Source of the DNA: Calditrichales bacterium MX18-03
GTDB lineage: Bacteria; Bacillota; Clostridia; Lutisporales; Lutisporaceae
NCBI GenBank assembly: GCA_021083345.1
Contig: JAJGRE010000004.1
Coordinates: 341,918 to 405,917, forward strand
Direction of reading: 5' to 3'
Length of the DNA stretch: 64,000 bases
In this document: piece by piece, positions 16,785-24,032 of the stretch
How the letters are laid out: the number at the start of each line of letters is the position of its first letter
Position numbering within the stretch: position 1 is the first letter of the stretch
Notes under the pieces: generated by a model
What the model saw: only the letters and a program-made list of their open reading frames with translations
The model's database searches: none
What the model was told of the DNA's origin: nothing
Program-made: the position numbers and the translations under genes

Positions 16785-17825
16785 CTAGCATTTAACCGGC
16801 AGCCCTGTCTCAGATGATTTGTACATGGCATCAATGATCTTTTGAATAATGAGGCTGTGCCCGGCCTTATAGACCGGGTGCTTGCTGCCGATACAGCTCC
16901 GTATGAAATCAGCAATGCTTTCATAATGCTTATCCACCTGCTGCAAGTGTGGAAAGTCTGTGTCTGTCAGCGTCAAACCGTTTTCCGAGAAAACCTGCAG
17001 CGGAAAAACCGAAGCCCCTGCTTTTTCTCCGAAGAGGTGAACATTCATGATCGAGGCCTCTTTCATATTTAAAGCAAAGGAAGTTTCTAAATTGATCGAA
17101 GCGCCGTTTTTGAAGCGGATAAACCCAAAAGCAGAATCCTCCACTGTAAACTTATCGGGATCCCAGCTTCCCATAAGCCCAACCCCGGGCCTGTTGCCAA
17201 TCCGCTGATGCGTCGCAGCCAATACATAATCCGGCTCGGGAAAATCCATCAGGTACAGCGCGGTGTCCAGCATGTGCACGCCTATATCGATCAGCGGCCC
17301 GCCGCCCTGGACGGCTTTATCGGTAAAGCTGCCCCATCCGGGGATGCCCCTCCGCCTCAATGCCTGAACCCTTGCCGCATAGATTTCCCCGAACGCGCCT
17401 TTATTTATCTGCTCCTTGAGGGCTTTTACCTCTTCCGAATGCCTGAAGTGAAAATTAAAGGCCAACAGCCTGTTGTTCTTAACAGCAGCTTCGTATACCG
17501 CCAGGGCTTCCTCATAATTCATTGCAGGCGGCTTTTCGCACAATACATGGCAACCGGCATTCAATGCGTCGATGCTTACCGGGGCATGAAACTTGTTGGT
17601 CACGCATACGCTGACGGCATCCAGCCTGCACTGCTCCAGCATTTCCCTGTGGCTGCCGAAGCTCTCGGGAATACCGTATTGGGCTGCAACCTGCGCTGCC
17701 CTGCCGGCATTGATATCACAAATGGCCGTCACCTCCACCTCAGCCTCATGCTTCAGGTATGCCGGAAGGTGCGCCGTCTCAACGATTTGTCCTGCTCCGA
17801 TCAATCCTACTCTCAGTTTGCCCAT
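16785..17825 (-). CDS. ycjS: Gfo/Idh/MocA oxidoreductase, YcjS-like (D-glucoside 3-dehydrogenase)
   Basis: About 346 residues. An N-terminal Rossmann fold (VGLIGAGQIVETAHLPAY) and the family's 'CEKPPAMNYEEA' lysine motif (about residue 95) are followed by a C-terminal alpha/beta domain with 'GGGPLIDIGVHMLDTALYLM', containing the catalytic Asp and His. In E. coli YcjS interconverts D-glucosides and 3-keto-D-glucosides with NAD(H). It starts at ATG 17825 after AAGGTG, six bases past the stop of ycjR, and is cotranscribed with the whole cluster. Confidence 0.85.
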   Translation of the reverse strand: MGKLRVGLIGAGQIVETAHLPAYLKHEAEVEVTAICDINAGRAAQVAAQYGIPESFGSHREMLEQCRLDAVSVCVTNKFHAPVSIDALNAGCHVLCEKPPAMNYEEALAVYEAAVKNNRLLAFNFHFRHSEEVKALKEQINKGAFGEIYAARVQALRRRGIPGWGSFTDKAVQGGGPLIDIGVHMLDTALYLMDFPEPDYVLAATHQRIGNRPGVGLMGSWDPDKFTVEDSAFGFIRFKNGASINLETSFALNMKEASIMNVHLFGEKAGASVFPLQVFSENGLTLTDTDFPHLQQVDKHYESIADFIRSCIGSKHPVYKAGHSLIIQKIIDAMYKSSETGLPVKC

Positions 17826-17830
17826 CTCTT

Positions 17831-18634
17831 TCACCTTGCCTTTTCCATACAATCACGGATGAACTGAACCGACTTCTTGTATTCCCATTCGGGATTCTCG
17901 CCCCGCACCCTGCATTCAAATGCCATGAAACCGTCATAGCCGATTTTTTTCAATGCACGGAATCCGCTGACAAAATCCATGTGCCCATCTCCCGGCTGAT
18001 AGCGGTGGCTGTCGGCCAGGTGGACATGCTCCACCCATTCCCGGTGCAGAGCAATACTCCGGGCAATATCGCTTTCTTCTATGTTCATGTGGAAGAAATC
18101 CGCAGTTATCTTTACTTGCTTGAAGCCGCCCGCCACGATAAGTTCTCTGGCGGTCTCCAGTGTATTGATCATATGATCCTCATACCGGTTCAAGGGCTCA
18201 AGGAAAACTGTCGTACGGGTTGCCTCGGCCACAATCTCCAGTTTTCCCAGGGAATCCAGCAGAACAGCCTTATCCTCTTCTGCATTCCTAGGCGGCACCA
18301 TGGGCGGCAGCCTCAGGGAGAACATTCCCCATGCGGCGGGAACGACGATTCCCTTGGCTCCGATATGCTGAGCGCATTCCAGAATTCGGCAGATATCGGC
18401 AAGACCCTTTTTACGCCGGTTCTCATCAAAGTCGCCGATCCAGCCGGAGTAACCTCCGCAAACGCTGGAAACGGGCAGCCCTGTTGCTTCTACTGCGGCC
18501 TTGACTTCCTCCAAGCGCTCCACCAGCACGGCACCGTCGATTTCATAAGCATCAAAGCCCATGGCCTTGATGCAGTTCAGCTTACCTTCCATATCAGTGG
18601 GAAAAAACGGTTTATCCTGTGTCGCAAGTTTCAT
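17831..18634 (-). CDS. ycjR: TIM-barrel sugar epimerase, YcjR-like (3-dehydro-D-guloside 4-epimerase)
   Basis: 267 residues, xylose-isomerase-like (AP_endonuc_2) barrel. Metal ligands can be placed in FLEPLNRYEDH, KITADFFHMN, HVHLADSHRYQPGDGHMDF and FECRV, in the order expected for this family. E. coli YcjR epimerises C4 of 3-keto-gulosides, giving 3-keto-glucosides for YcjS. The start follows AGGGGGG by five bases. It lies ten bases after ycjQ and six bases before ycjS. Confidence 0.85.
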   Translation of the reverse strand: MKLATQDKPFFPTDMEGKLNCIKAMGFDAYEIDGAVLVERLEEVKAAVEATGLPVSSVCGGYSGWIGDFDENRRKKGLADICRILECAQHIGAKGIVVPAAWGMFSLRLPPMVPPRNAEEDKAVLLDSLGKLEIVAEATRTTVFLEPLNRYEDHMINTLETARELIVAGGFKQVKITADFFHMNIEESDIARSIALHREWVEHVHLADSHRYQPGDGHMDFVSGFRALKKIGYDGFMAFECRVRGENPEWEYKKSVQFIRDCMEKAR

Positions 18635-18644
18635 ATTGACCCCC

Positions 18645-19700
18645 CTAAAATATGACGCCCATTTTTATCGAGAGCTGCGGCTCCCGGTCCACATATTTCA
18701 TATATCCTTCTGCCGACTCCGAAAAAGGAACCACCGGATGGATGATGTCCTCACAGTTGAGGTAACCATTGGTCAGCATCTGCCAGCATACTTCCTCGAT
18801 CCGCTTCCTGTCCCAGCGCGGATAGTCGGGGTTGGGCTCGCTGCCTGCCCGTGAGAATACTATCTTTGCATTATTGAAGTGTGCTTCCTTGCCGAAGTTC
18901 AGACAGGAGGTAATTTCCTTGCCGAAAGCCACATAAGCTATCGTCCCTCCATATGCCAAGCCTCTTAATGCGCTCTGAAGTGCAGACGGATGGCCGCTGG
19001 TCTCGATTACCGCGTCCACCCCCAGCTTATTGGTCAGCTTCTTCAGCTCCAGGCCTACATCAATGTCCGTTGTGTCCAGTGCTATATCTGCACCATTAGC
19101 TGTGGCTATTTGCCTTCTCATTTCTATCGGATCAATAACAACTACCAGGCTTGCACCCATCTTCTTGCATATCTGAGCAGCAATCTGTCCAATAGCCCCA
19201 AGGCCGAATACAGCGACTCTGTCACCGGGTCTGACCCCTGCATCCCTGACACCGCCCAATGCGAACTGTGCCGGATCATAGCATACTGCGTTTTTCCAGG
19301 TAACATTTTCCGGCAGCCTTCTTAAGCGGTAATTATTCACAGCATTGATGATCACAGTCTCCCGGATCCCGCCGTAGGAACAGACCCGGTCTCCCAGCTC
19401 GTAGTCTCCGACCTGGCTGCCTTTTTCTATTATTCGTCCAACCCACTGGTTTCCAAGGTTCCATTCACCGAATTTTACGCCGCATTCTTCATTCTCTCCC
19501 CTTGGAATAAAAAGCTGCCATTCGCTGTCATACTTCTCCTTTATGAAGGGGCTGCCGCCTTTAAAATCGGTCAATTCAGTCCCATGCTTCGGAGAGGCGA
19601 ATTCCACCTGAACCTTAACTTCATTGGGCAATATTCCTCTATCCTGATATTCGAGTATTTCAGCGACACGCGGCGCTGTTGCTACCAGCTGCTTCGGCAT
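18645..19700 (-). CDS. ycjQ: Medium-chain dehydrogenase, YcjQ-like (D-guloside 3-dehydrogenase)
   Basis: 351 residues, zinc-type medium-chain dehydrogenase fold with the nucleotide-binding motif GLGAIGQIAAQICKK. It aligns with E. coli YcjQ in distinctive stretches (LVATAPRVA, SPKHGTE, ETVIINAVNNY, NAVCYDPAQFA, ALRGLAYGGTI, FSRAGSEPNPDYPRW). YcjQ oxidises C3 of D-gulosides with NAD+, the first step of the Q-R-S conversion of gulosides to glucosides. The gene is 22 bases after ycjP. GGGGAGGG lies about 11 bases before the ATG. Confidence 0.88.
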   Translation of the reverse strand: MPKQLVATAPRVAEILEYQDRGILPNEVKVQVEFASPKHGTELTDFKGGSPFIKEKYDSEWQLFIPRGENEECGVKFGEWNLGNQWVGRIIEKGSQVGDYELGDRVCSYGGIRETVIINAVNNYRLRRLPENVTWKNAVCYDPAQFALGGVRDAGVRPGDRVAVFGLGAIGQIAAQICKKMGASLVVVIDPIEMRRQIATANGADIALDTTDIDVGLELKKLTNKLGVDAVIETSGHPSALQSALRGLAYGGTIAYVAFGKEITSCLNFGKEAHFNNAKIVFSRAGSEPNPDYPRWDRKRIEEVCWQMLTNGYLNCEDIIHPVVPFSESAEGYMKYVDREPQLSIKMGVIF

Positions 19701-19722
19701 GACCGCATCCCTCCCCTTTCAT

Positions 19723-20559
19723 TTATTCCTTCACCCCGCCGGCTACCAACCCGCCGGTAATGAATTTTTCCACCATCGAAAACATGAATACCACCGGTAT
19801 CGCAGTCAGGAACGAAGCTGCCATCATCCTTCCCCAGACATAATCCTTGGAGCTGAAAAGCTGCCGCAGACCGATGGGCAGCGTCAGTTTGTCCGGAGTC
19901 GACAGGAATATGGATGAAAACAGGAAATCGTTCCAGGCAATCATAAAGACATATGCAAAAACAGACATGATGGCCGGTATGGAAAGCGGCATCACGATTT
20001 TGTATATAACCTGGAACCGGCTTAAGCCGTCGATCATAGCGGCCTCCTCCAGGGAAACCGGTATGGACGCGAAGTAGCTGCTCAGCATGAACAGCGTGGC
20101 CGGCAGCGTGGTAACCAGGCAGGTTATGACCAGTGAAAGCTTGTTGTCATACAAGCCTATGCCGGAAATGATCTTGAACAACGGAACCACCAGCACGATA
20201 CCGGAAAACATATAGACCACCAGAGAGCTTTCCTGGATCAGCTTTCTGCCGGGAAAATCCAGCTTTGCCAGGCTGTAAGCGCCCATACTGCCGATAATGA
20301 CAGCCAGGGCCGCTGTTCCGAAAGCGACCTGGAAGCTGTTCCAGAAATACCGCCAGAAAGGGAATATATCTGGATTCAGTACATCCTTGAAGTGCTGCAG
20401 TGTTATCTCCTCAGGAAATATCTGAGGCGGATAGGCAACGGATCCCGCGGAGGTCTTGAGCGCGGTTGTCAGCATGAAGTAAAAAGGCAGCAATGCCATG
20501 CATACGACCACGACGACCAGCAGATCCAACAGAACATTTTTTACCGAGCGTTTCCTCAT
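19723..20559 (-). CDS. ycjP: Carbohydrate ABC transporter permease, MalG/YcjP-like
   Basis: 278 residues with six membrane segments and the EAA loop 'EEAAMIDGLSRFQVIYKIVMPLS' that contacts the ATPase. It belongs to the CUT1 family (MalG side). It overlaps the upstream permease gene by four bases (ATGA). No ATP-binding subunit is encoded in the operon, so a shared MsmK-type ATPase elsewhere is likely; in E. coli K-12 the corresponding ycjV is a pseudogene. Confidence 0.85.
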   Translation of the reverse strand: MRKRSVKNVLLDLLVVVVVCMALLPFYFMLTTALKTSAGSVAYPPQIFPEEITLQHFKDVLNPDIFPFWRYFWNSFQVAFGTAALAVIIGSMGAYSLAKLDFPGRKLIQESSLVVYMFSGIVLVVPLFKIISGIGLYDNKLSLVITCLVTTLPATLFMLSSYFASIPVSLEEAAMIDGLSRFQVIYKIVMPLSIPAIMSVFAYVFMIAWNDFLFSSIFLSTPDKLTLPIGLRQLFSSKDYVWGRMMAASFLTAIPVVFMFSMVEKFITGGLVAGGVKE

Positions 20560-21455
20560 ACCCGCTTCACCTTCCTTCTGACCAGGATGACAAAGGACAT
20601 GACGATCAGGAAAAGGACCACCGTAATGGAAGCCGCCAGACCGAAATCGTTGGTGGAAAATGCCGTCTCATAGAGGTAAACCCCCATAATCGGCACTTGC
20701 TTGGTCAAGAGATACACATCGTCAAACTTATAAAAATTCCAAATGGACCGGAGGATCATCAAGGAACCGACAACCGGCAAGATTTCCGGCAGCGTAATGT
20801 TCCAGAACTGGTGCCAGGCGTTGGCGCCGTCTATCCTGGCTGCTTCATACAAGGACTCGTCGATTGCCTGCAGCGAGGCCAGAATCATCATGAAGCTGTA
20901 AGGGAATACCCGCCAGGTATCAAACAGCACCACCAGCGTCATGGACAGCACCGGGTGGTCAAACCAGGCCGGAACCGCTTCAAACAGGTGCAGCAGATCC
21001 ACTGTTACATAATTGACAACGCCATATATACCGTTGAACATGTACCGCCAGACAAATACCAGAGAGATGACAGGCGCTACATAGGGCAGGATGACCAGGG
21101 AACGCGCAAAGCCCCGTCCTTTGAATTTCCTGTTCATCAGCAGTGCCACCAAAAGCCCGACAGTTGTGGAGCAGACGACAGTAACAGCGACATAAACCGT
21201 GGTCATCAGCAGCGCTTTGAGAAAATTGCCGTCCTGGAGCAAGGTCAGGTAATTGCTCAACCCGATGGGCTTATGGGGCTTCAGCGGGTTAAGGGATACC
21301 CTGTGAAAGCTCAGATAGATGTTGTAGATAATGGGATAAATAATGACAGAAGCGATCAGGATCAGGGACGGCAGAATAAAAAGGATCCCCAGCCTCGACT
21401 CGGACTTTTGCAAAGCGCTTCTCGGCTTTGGTGCTTTTGATGCAAGGCGCAACAC
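20556..21455 (-). CDS. ycjO: Carbohydrate ABC transporter permease, MalF/YcjO-like
   Basis: 299 residues, six membrane segments, EAA motif in 'YEAARIDGANAWHQFWNITLP'. It shares with E. coli YcjO the unusual stretch 'VDLLHLFE..P.WFD.P' and 'RSLVIL.YV.P.ISLVF'. It imports the glycoside substrate together with YcjP and the lipoprotein YcjN. A hairpin in the gap before it (21480-21513) may lower its expression relative to the binding protein. Confidence 0.87.
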   Translation of the reverse strand: MLRLASKAPKPRSALQKSESRLGILFILPSLILIASVIIYPIIYNIYLSFHRVSLNPLKPHKPIGLSNYLTLLQDGNFLKALLMTTVYVAVTVVCSTTVGLLVALLMNRKFKGRGFARSLVILPYVAPVISLVFVWRYMFNGIYGVVNYVTVDLLHLFEAVPAWFDHPVLSMTLVVLFDTWRVFPYSFMMILASLQAIDESLYEAARIDGANAWHQFWNITLPEILPVVGSLMILRSIWNFYKFDDVYLLTKQVPIMGVYLYETAFSTNDFGLAASITVVLFLIVMSFVILVRRKVKRV

Positions 21456-21479
21456 TTGGCTCCCCCCTCCTTACTTAAA

Positions 21480-21513
21480 ATATGCCGACGTTCCAATTGG
21501 AACATCGGCATAT
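21480..21513 (-). terminator. Intercistronic hairpin between ycjN and ycjO
   Basis: A nearly perfect inverted repeat ATATGCCGA-GTTCC-AATT-GGAAC-TCGGCATAT, followed on the minus strand by TTTT. Between a binding-protein gene and permease genes such hairpins usually act as partial terminators or mRNA stabilisers. One G-T wobble pair interrupts the arms. Confidence 0.7.
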
Positions 21514-21519
21514 CTCGGT

Positions 21520-22851
21520 CTATTCGTTAACAATTTGCTCCATTGCCTTCTGAGCTTTTTCAATTTCCTGGTCCATACCGGCATTCTGCACCAGTATGGC
21601 ATTCAACGCCTTGGGTATGACGAATTTTCCTGTGATATTGCCCATCTTCGGGTGGGATTTTCCGTTCTGGAAGCCCAGCATCTTAAGCTCGTTAAAGCCT
21701 TCAGGAACCTTTGCGGCGGTTTCACCGAACGCCTTTAAAAGCTCATGGGACTGATATTTTTCGTCTGCGGCTATGTCCTTTACAACCGGATTTGCACCGC
21801 CGGGAGACATATGCAGCCAAGTGATATTACTTTCCTTCTCCAGCATGAAGCTGATGAATTTCTGAGCTGCTTCCTTCTGATCTGCGTCCACAGCCTTGGA
21901 GATGGACAGCGTGGTCATCATGCCGAAACCTGCTGCAGACTTGTTCTCAGGAATTGCAAAGCCGATCTTGTCAGCCATCTTCTGCTCGTACAAGGAACCC
22001 ATGATATAGGTGGAGTATACCGCCATGGCAGCATTGCCGCCTACGAAGGCATCCTTGACCTGGGTTACACCGTTGGAGCCCTGGGGGCTGTATTTATAAA
22101 GTTCTTTATAGAAAGCGATTGCTTCTTTCATTTCAGGTGTGTTGAACTTTGGCTTGCCGTCGGCATCAAATAGTTCTACGTTATTGGACAATGCAAACTG
22201 TGTGAAGGTCTGCTCGGTAAAGTCAGTCTCTTCTGTGGCGAAAACAATGCCGTACTTCTTGTTGGCCGGATCAGACAAAGCCTGTGCCGCCTTCAGGATG
22301 TTCTCCCATTTGGTGGGTGCTTCCAGCCCCTTTTCCGCAAACAGATCCTTCCGATACCAGATGCCGGCTACCCAGCCAGAGACAGGTACACCTGTATATT
22401 CATCCTTGTCCGGTGTTTTGAGGATTTCCAAAGCGCCTTTGAAGAAGGCGTCCTTGCCTTTGCCGGTGATGACTTCGGTGTTGGCCTGGGTGTCAATGAC
22501 ATCCTCGGCATACAGCAAACGGCCTTGGTCAATATTGGACTCGACGACTGCCGGAAGCTTCTGAGAAGAGATCAGAGTGGTCATCTTTGTCCAGTAGGCG
22601 TCCTCCGGAACCGGAACCTGTTTGACTTCGATACCCGGGTTCTTTGCGGTAAAGTCATCAATAATGCTCTGGATCACTTTGACGCGTTCTTCCTCCGGTT
22701 GACTGTGCATGAATTCTATGGCTACCGTTTTCTTGGGTTCCTCCGGCGCGCTGCTTGCTGCCGGTTCACTGGGCTTGCTGCTGCAGCCTGTGAGCCCGAT
22801 GCTGAGCAGCATGACTGCTGCCGTTAACATGGAAACTAACCTTTTCTTCAT
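21520..22851 (-). CDS. ycjN: Sugar-binding lipoprotein of an ABC importer, YcjN-like
   Basis: 443 residues. A lipoprotein signal with lipobox LTGC (Cys near residue 23), a Ser/Pro/Glu-rich linker, then a family-1 solute-binding fold (SBP_bac_1) with 'YTGVPVSGWVAGIWYRKDLF'. It would be anchored on the outer face of the membrane and deliver a glycoside to YcjO/YcjP. It is the first gene of the operon, preceded by a good promoter and two palindromic operators. The start follows GGGGGAG. Confidence 0.87.
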   Translation of the reverse strand: MKKRLVSMLTAAVMLLSIGLTGCSSKPSEPAASSAPEEPKKTVAIEFMHSQPEEERVKVIQSIIDDFTAKNPGIEVKQVPVPEDAYWTKMTTLISSQKLPAVVESNIDQGRLLYAEDVIDTQANTEVITGKGKDAFFKGALEILKTPDKDEYTGVPVSGWVAGIWYRKDLFAEKGLEAPTKWENILKAAQALSDPANKKYGIVFATEETDFTEQTFTQFALSNNVELFDADGKPKFNTPEMKEAIAFYKELYKYSPQGSNGVTQVKDAFVGGNAAMAVYSTYIMGSLYEQKMADKIGFAIPENKSAAGFGMMTTLSISKAVDADQKEAAQKFISFMLEKESNITWLHMSPGGANPVVKDIAADEKYQSHELLKAFGETAAKVPEGFNELKMLGFQNGKSHPKMGNITGKFVIPKALNAILVQNAGMDQEIEKAQKAMEQIVNE

Positions 22852-22881
22852 GATTCTCCCCCTTTAATTTACCTTCGTCCG

Positions 22882-22921
22882 TTTCGAAAGCGCTTTCGAT
22901 TTTAACGAAAGCGCTTTCGTT
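22882..22921 (-). promoter_or_regulatory. Twin LacI-type operators of the ycj operon
   Basis: Two identical 14-bp palindromes CGAAAGCGCTTTCG at 22885-22898 and 22906-22919, centre-to-centre 21 bp (two helical turns), lie between the -10 box and ycjN. They are LacI/GalR-family sites and also resemble cre sites of CcpA. The LacI gene immediately upstream is the obvious ligand. Binding here would block transcription just after initiation. Confidence 0.8.
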
Positions 22922-22931
22922 ATTTATTTTT

Positions 22932-22960
22932 ATTATAATACCATCTCTACAAGAAGTAAA
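22932..22960 (-). promoter_or_regulatory. Promoter of the ycj operon
   Basis: On the minus strand TTTACT (-35) and TATAAT (-10, at 22932-22937) are separated by 17 bp, directly upstream of the twin operators. Confidence 0.6.
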
Positions 22961-22990
22961 TATACTTTTTGAAATATTTTGGTAAGAAAG

Positions 22991-23025
22991 AAAAAACACC
23001 CATTATATGATTATCCGGGTGCTTT
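22991..23025 (-). terminator. Terminator at the end of the LacI regulator gene
   Basis: The stem GCACCC/GGGTGT with a 16-base loop is followed on the minus strand by a run of T. It lies within a few bases of the regulator's stop and separates it from the ycj promoter. Confidence 0.65.
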
Positions 23026-23026
23026 C

Positions 23027-24028
23027 TCAGATGCTCTCCCTGATCCTGAAATGGTAGGGTACATAATCCACTTCGTTAACATTTTCCCCACTTAACATTT
23101 TAATGAGCTTTTCTGCCGCCGCTCTCCCCATGCCCTTAAAATCCTGCACTACTGTGGTCAGCCTGGGGTTGGAATAGTCGCTCAGCTGAATGCCGTCAAA
23201 CCCTACCAGAGCAACCTCTTCGGGCACCCTTTTCCCCATGCCTTGAACGGCTCTCATCGCACCCAGGGCCATCAGGTCGGAGGCGCAGAATATTGCGGTG
23301 ATCTCTGGGTTGGCATTCAGAAGCTCCTTGGTTTTTTCACATGCAAGCTCCTCATAATAATCCGCATACTTGATGTAGGCATCCTTCACCTCTATGCCCA
23401 GCTCCTGCATCGCAGTCCGGTAGCCCAGCTCACGGTACTGGCTGACATCAACCTCTTTCAGGCCGTTGATTAAGGCAATATTCCGGTGGCCTTTGTCATG
23501 AAGCTGCCTTATGACTTCTTTCACAGCTGCCACGTTGTCTGTTGTAACCGTAGCCAGGTGTCTGCCCTTCAGCTTGATGTCCACAGCAATACACGGCAGC
23601 TCAGCCTTTGTGATCTCTTCGAAGTAAGGATCTCCTGGCTTTAAGCCGTACATGATGACGCCGGATATCTGCCTCTCCTTGCACAGCTGCACCAGGGTCT
23701 TGCTCCGCTGCTTTTTTATATCGGTGCTGATGATCAGCAGCTCAAAATCCTTTTCAGCACAGTAATTCTTGGCACCGATCAAGATCCTGAAAATGATGTT
23801 GCCGTTGCTGTCGGTTTCCCTTATTTCCGACAGCACCAGGCCGATGATGTTGGATTTCCCCAGTGCAAGATTCCTTGCAGCCATGTTGGGCGTATAGCCG
23901 CATTCCTCCGCTACTTCCCGGATTTTTCTTTTTGTCTCCTCACTGACATCGGGATAGTTGTTCAAAGCCTTTGAAACCGTAGTAATGCTGACTCCGGTAC
24001 GCTCTGCAATATATTTGATGGACGACAT
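23027..24028 (-). CDS. LacI-family transcriptional regulator of the glycoside operon
   Basis: About 333 residues from ATG 24028, the start that gives the family N-terminus 'IKYIAERTGVSITTVSKALN' (helix-turn-helix with the LacI signature 'VS..TVSKALN'). The frame continues upstream to 24220 but that part overlaps the ABC-F gene and is not coding here. The C-terminal part is a periplasmic-binding-protein-like sensor domain (about 60-333; 'AIFCASDLMALGAMRA', 'VALVGFDGIQLSDYSNPRLTTV'). The twin operators just downstream are its probable targets, and the inducer should be a pathway sugar. It starts five bases after the ABC-F stop, so it may be read from that gene's promoter. Confidence 0.88.
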   Translation of the reverse strand: MSSIKYIAERTGVSITTVSKALNNYPDVSEETKRKIREVAEECGYTPNMAARNLALGKSNIIGLVLSEIRETDSNGNIIFRILIGAKNYCAEKDFELLIISTDIKKQRSKTLVQLCKERQISGVIMYGLKPGDPYFEEITKAELPCIAVDIKLKGRHLATVTTDNVAAVKEVIRQLHDKGHRNIALINGLKEVDVSQYRELGYRTAMQELGIEVKDAYIKYADYYEELACEKTKELLNANPEITAIFCASDLMALGAMRAVQGMGKRVPEEVALVGFDGIQLSDYSNPRLTTVVQDFKGMGRAAAEKLIKMLSGENVNEVDYVPYHFRIRESI

Positions 24029-24032
24029 TCCC

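Noticed and set aside
20493..21440. 315-codon + frame opposite the ycjO/ycjP permeases
   Set aside because: It is antisense to two well-supported membrane proteins; composition rich in His, Gln and Pro is typical of a shadow frame.
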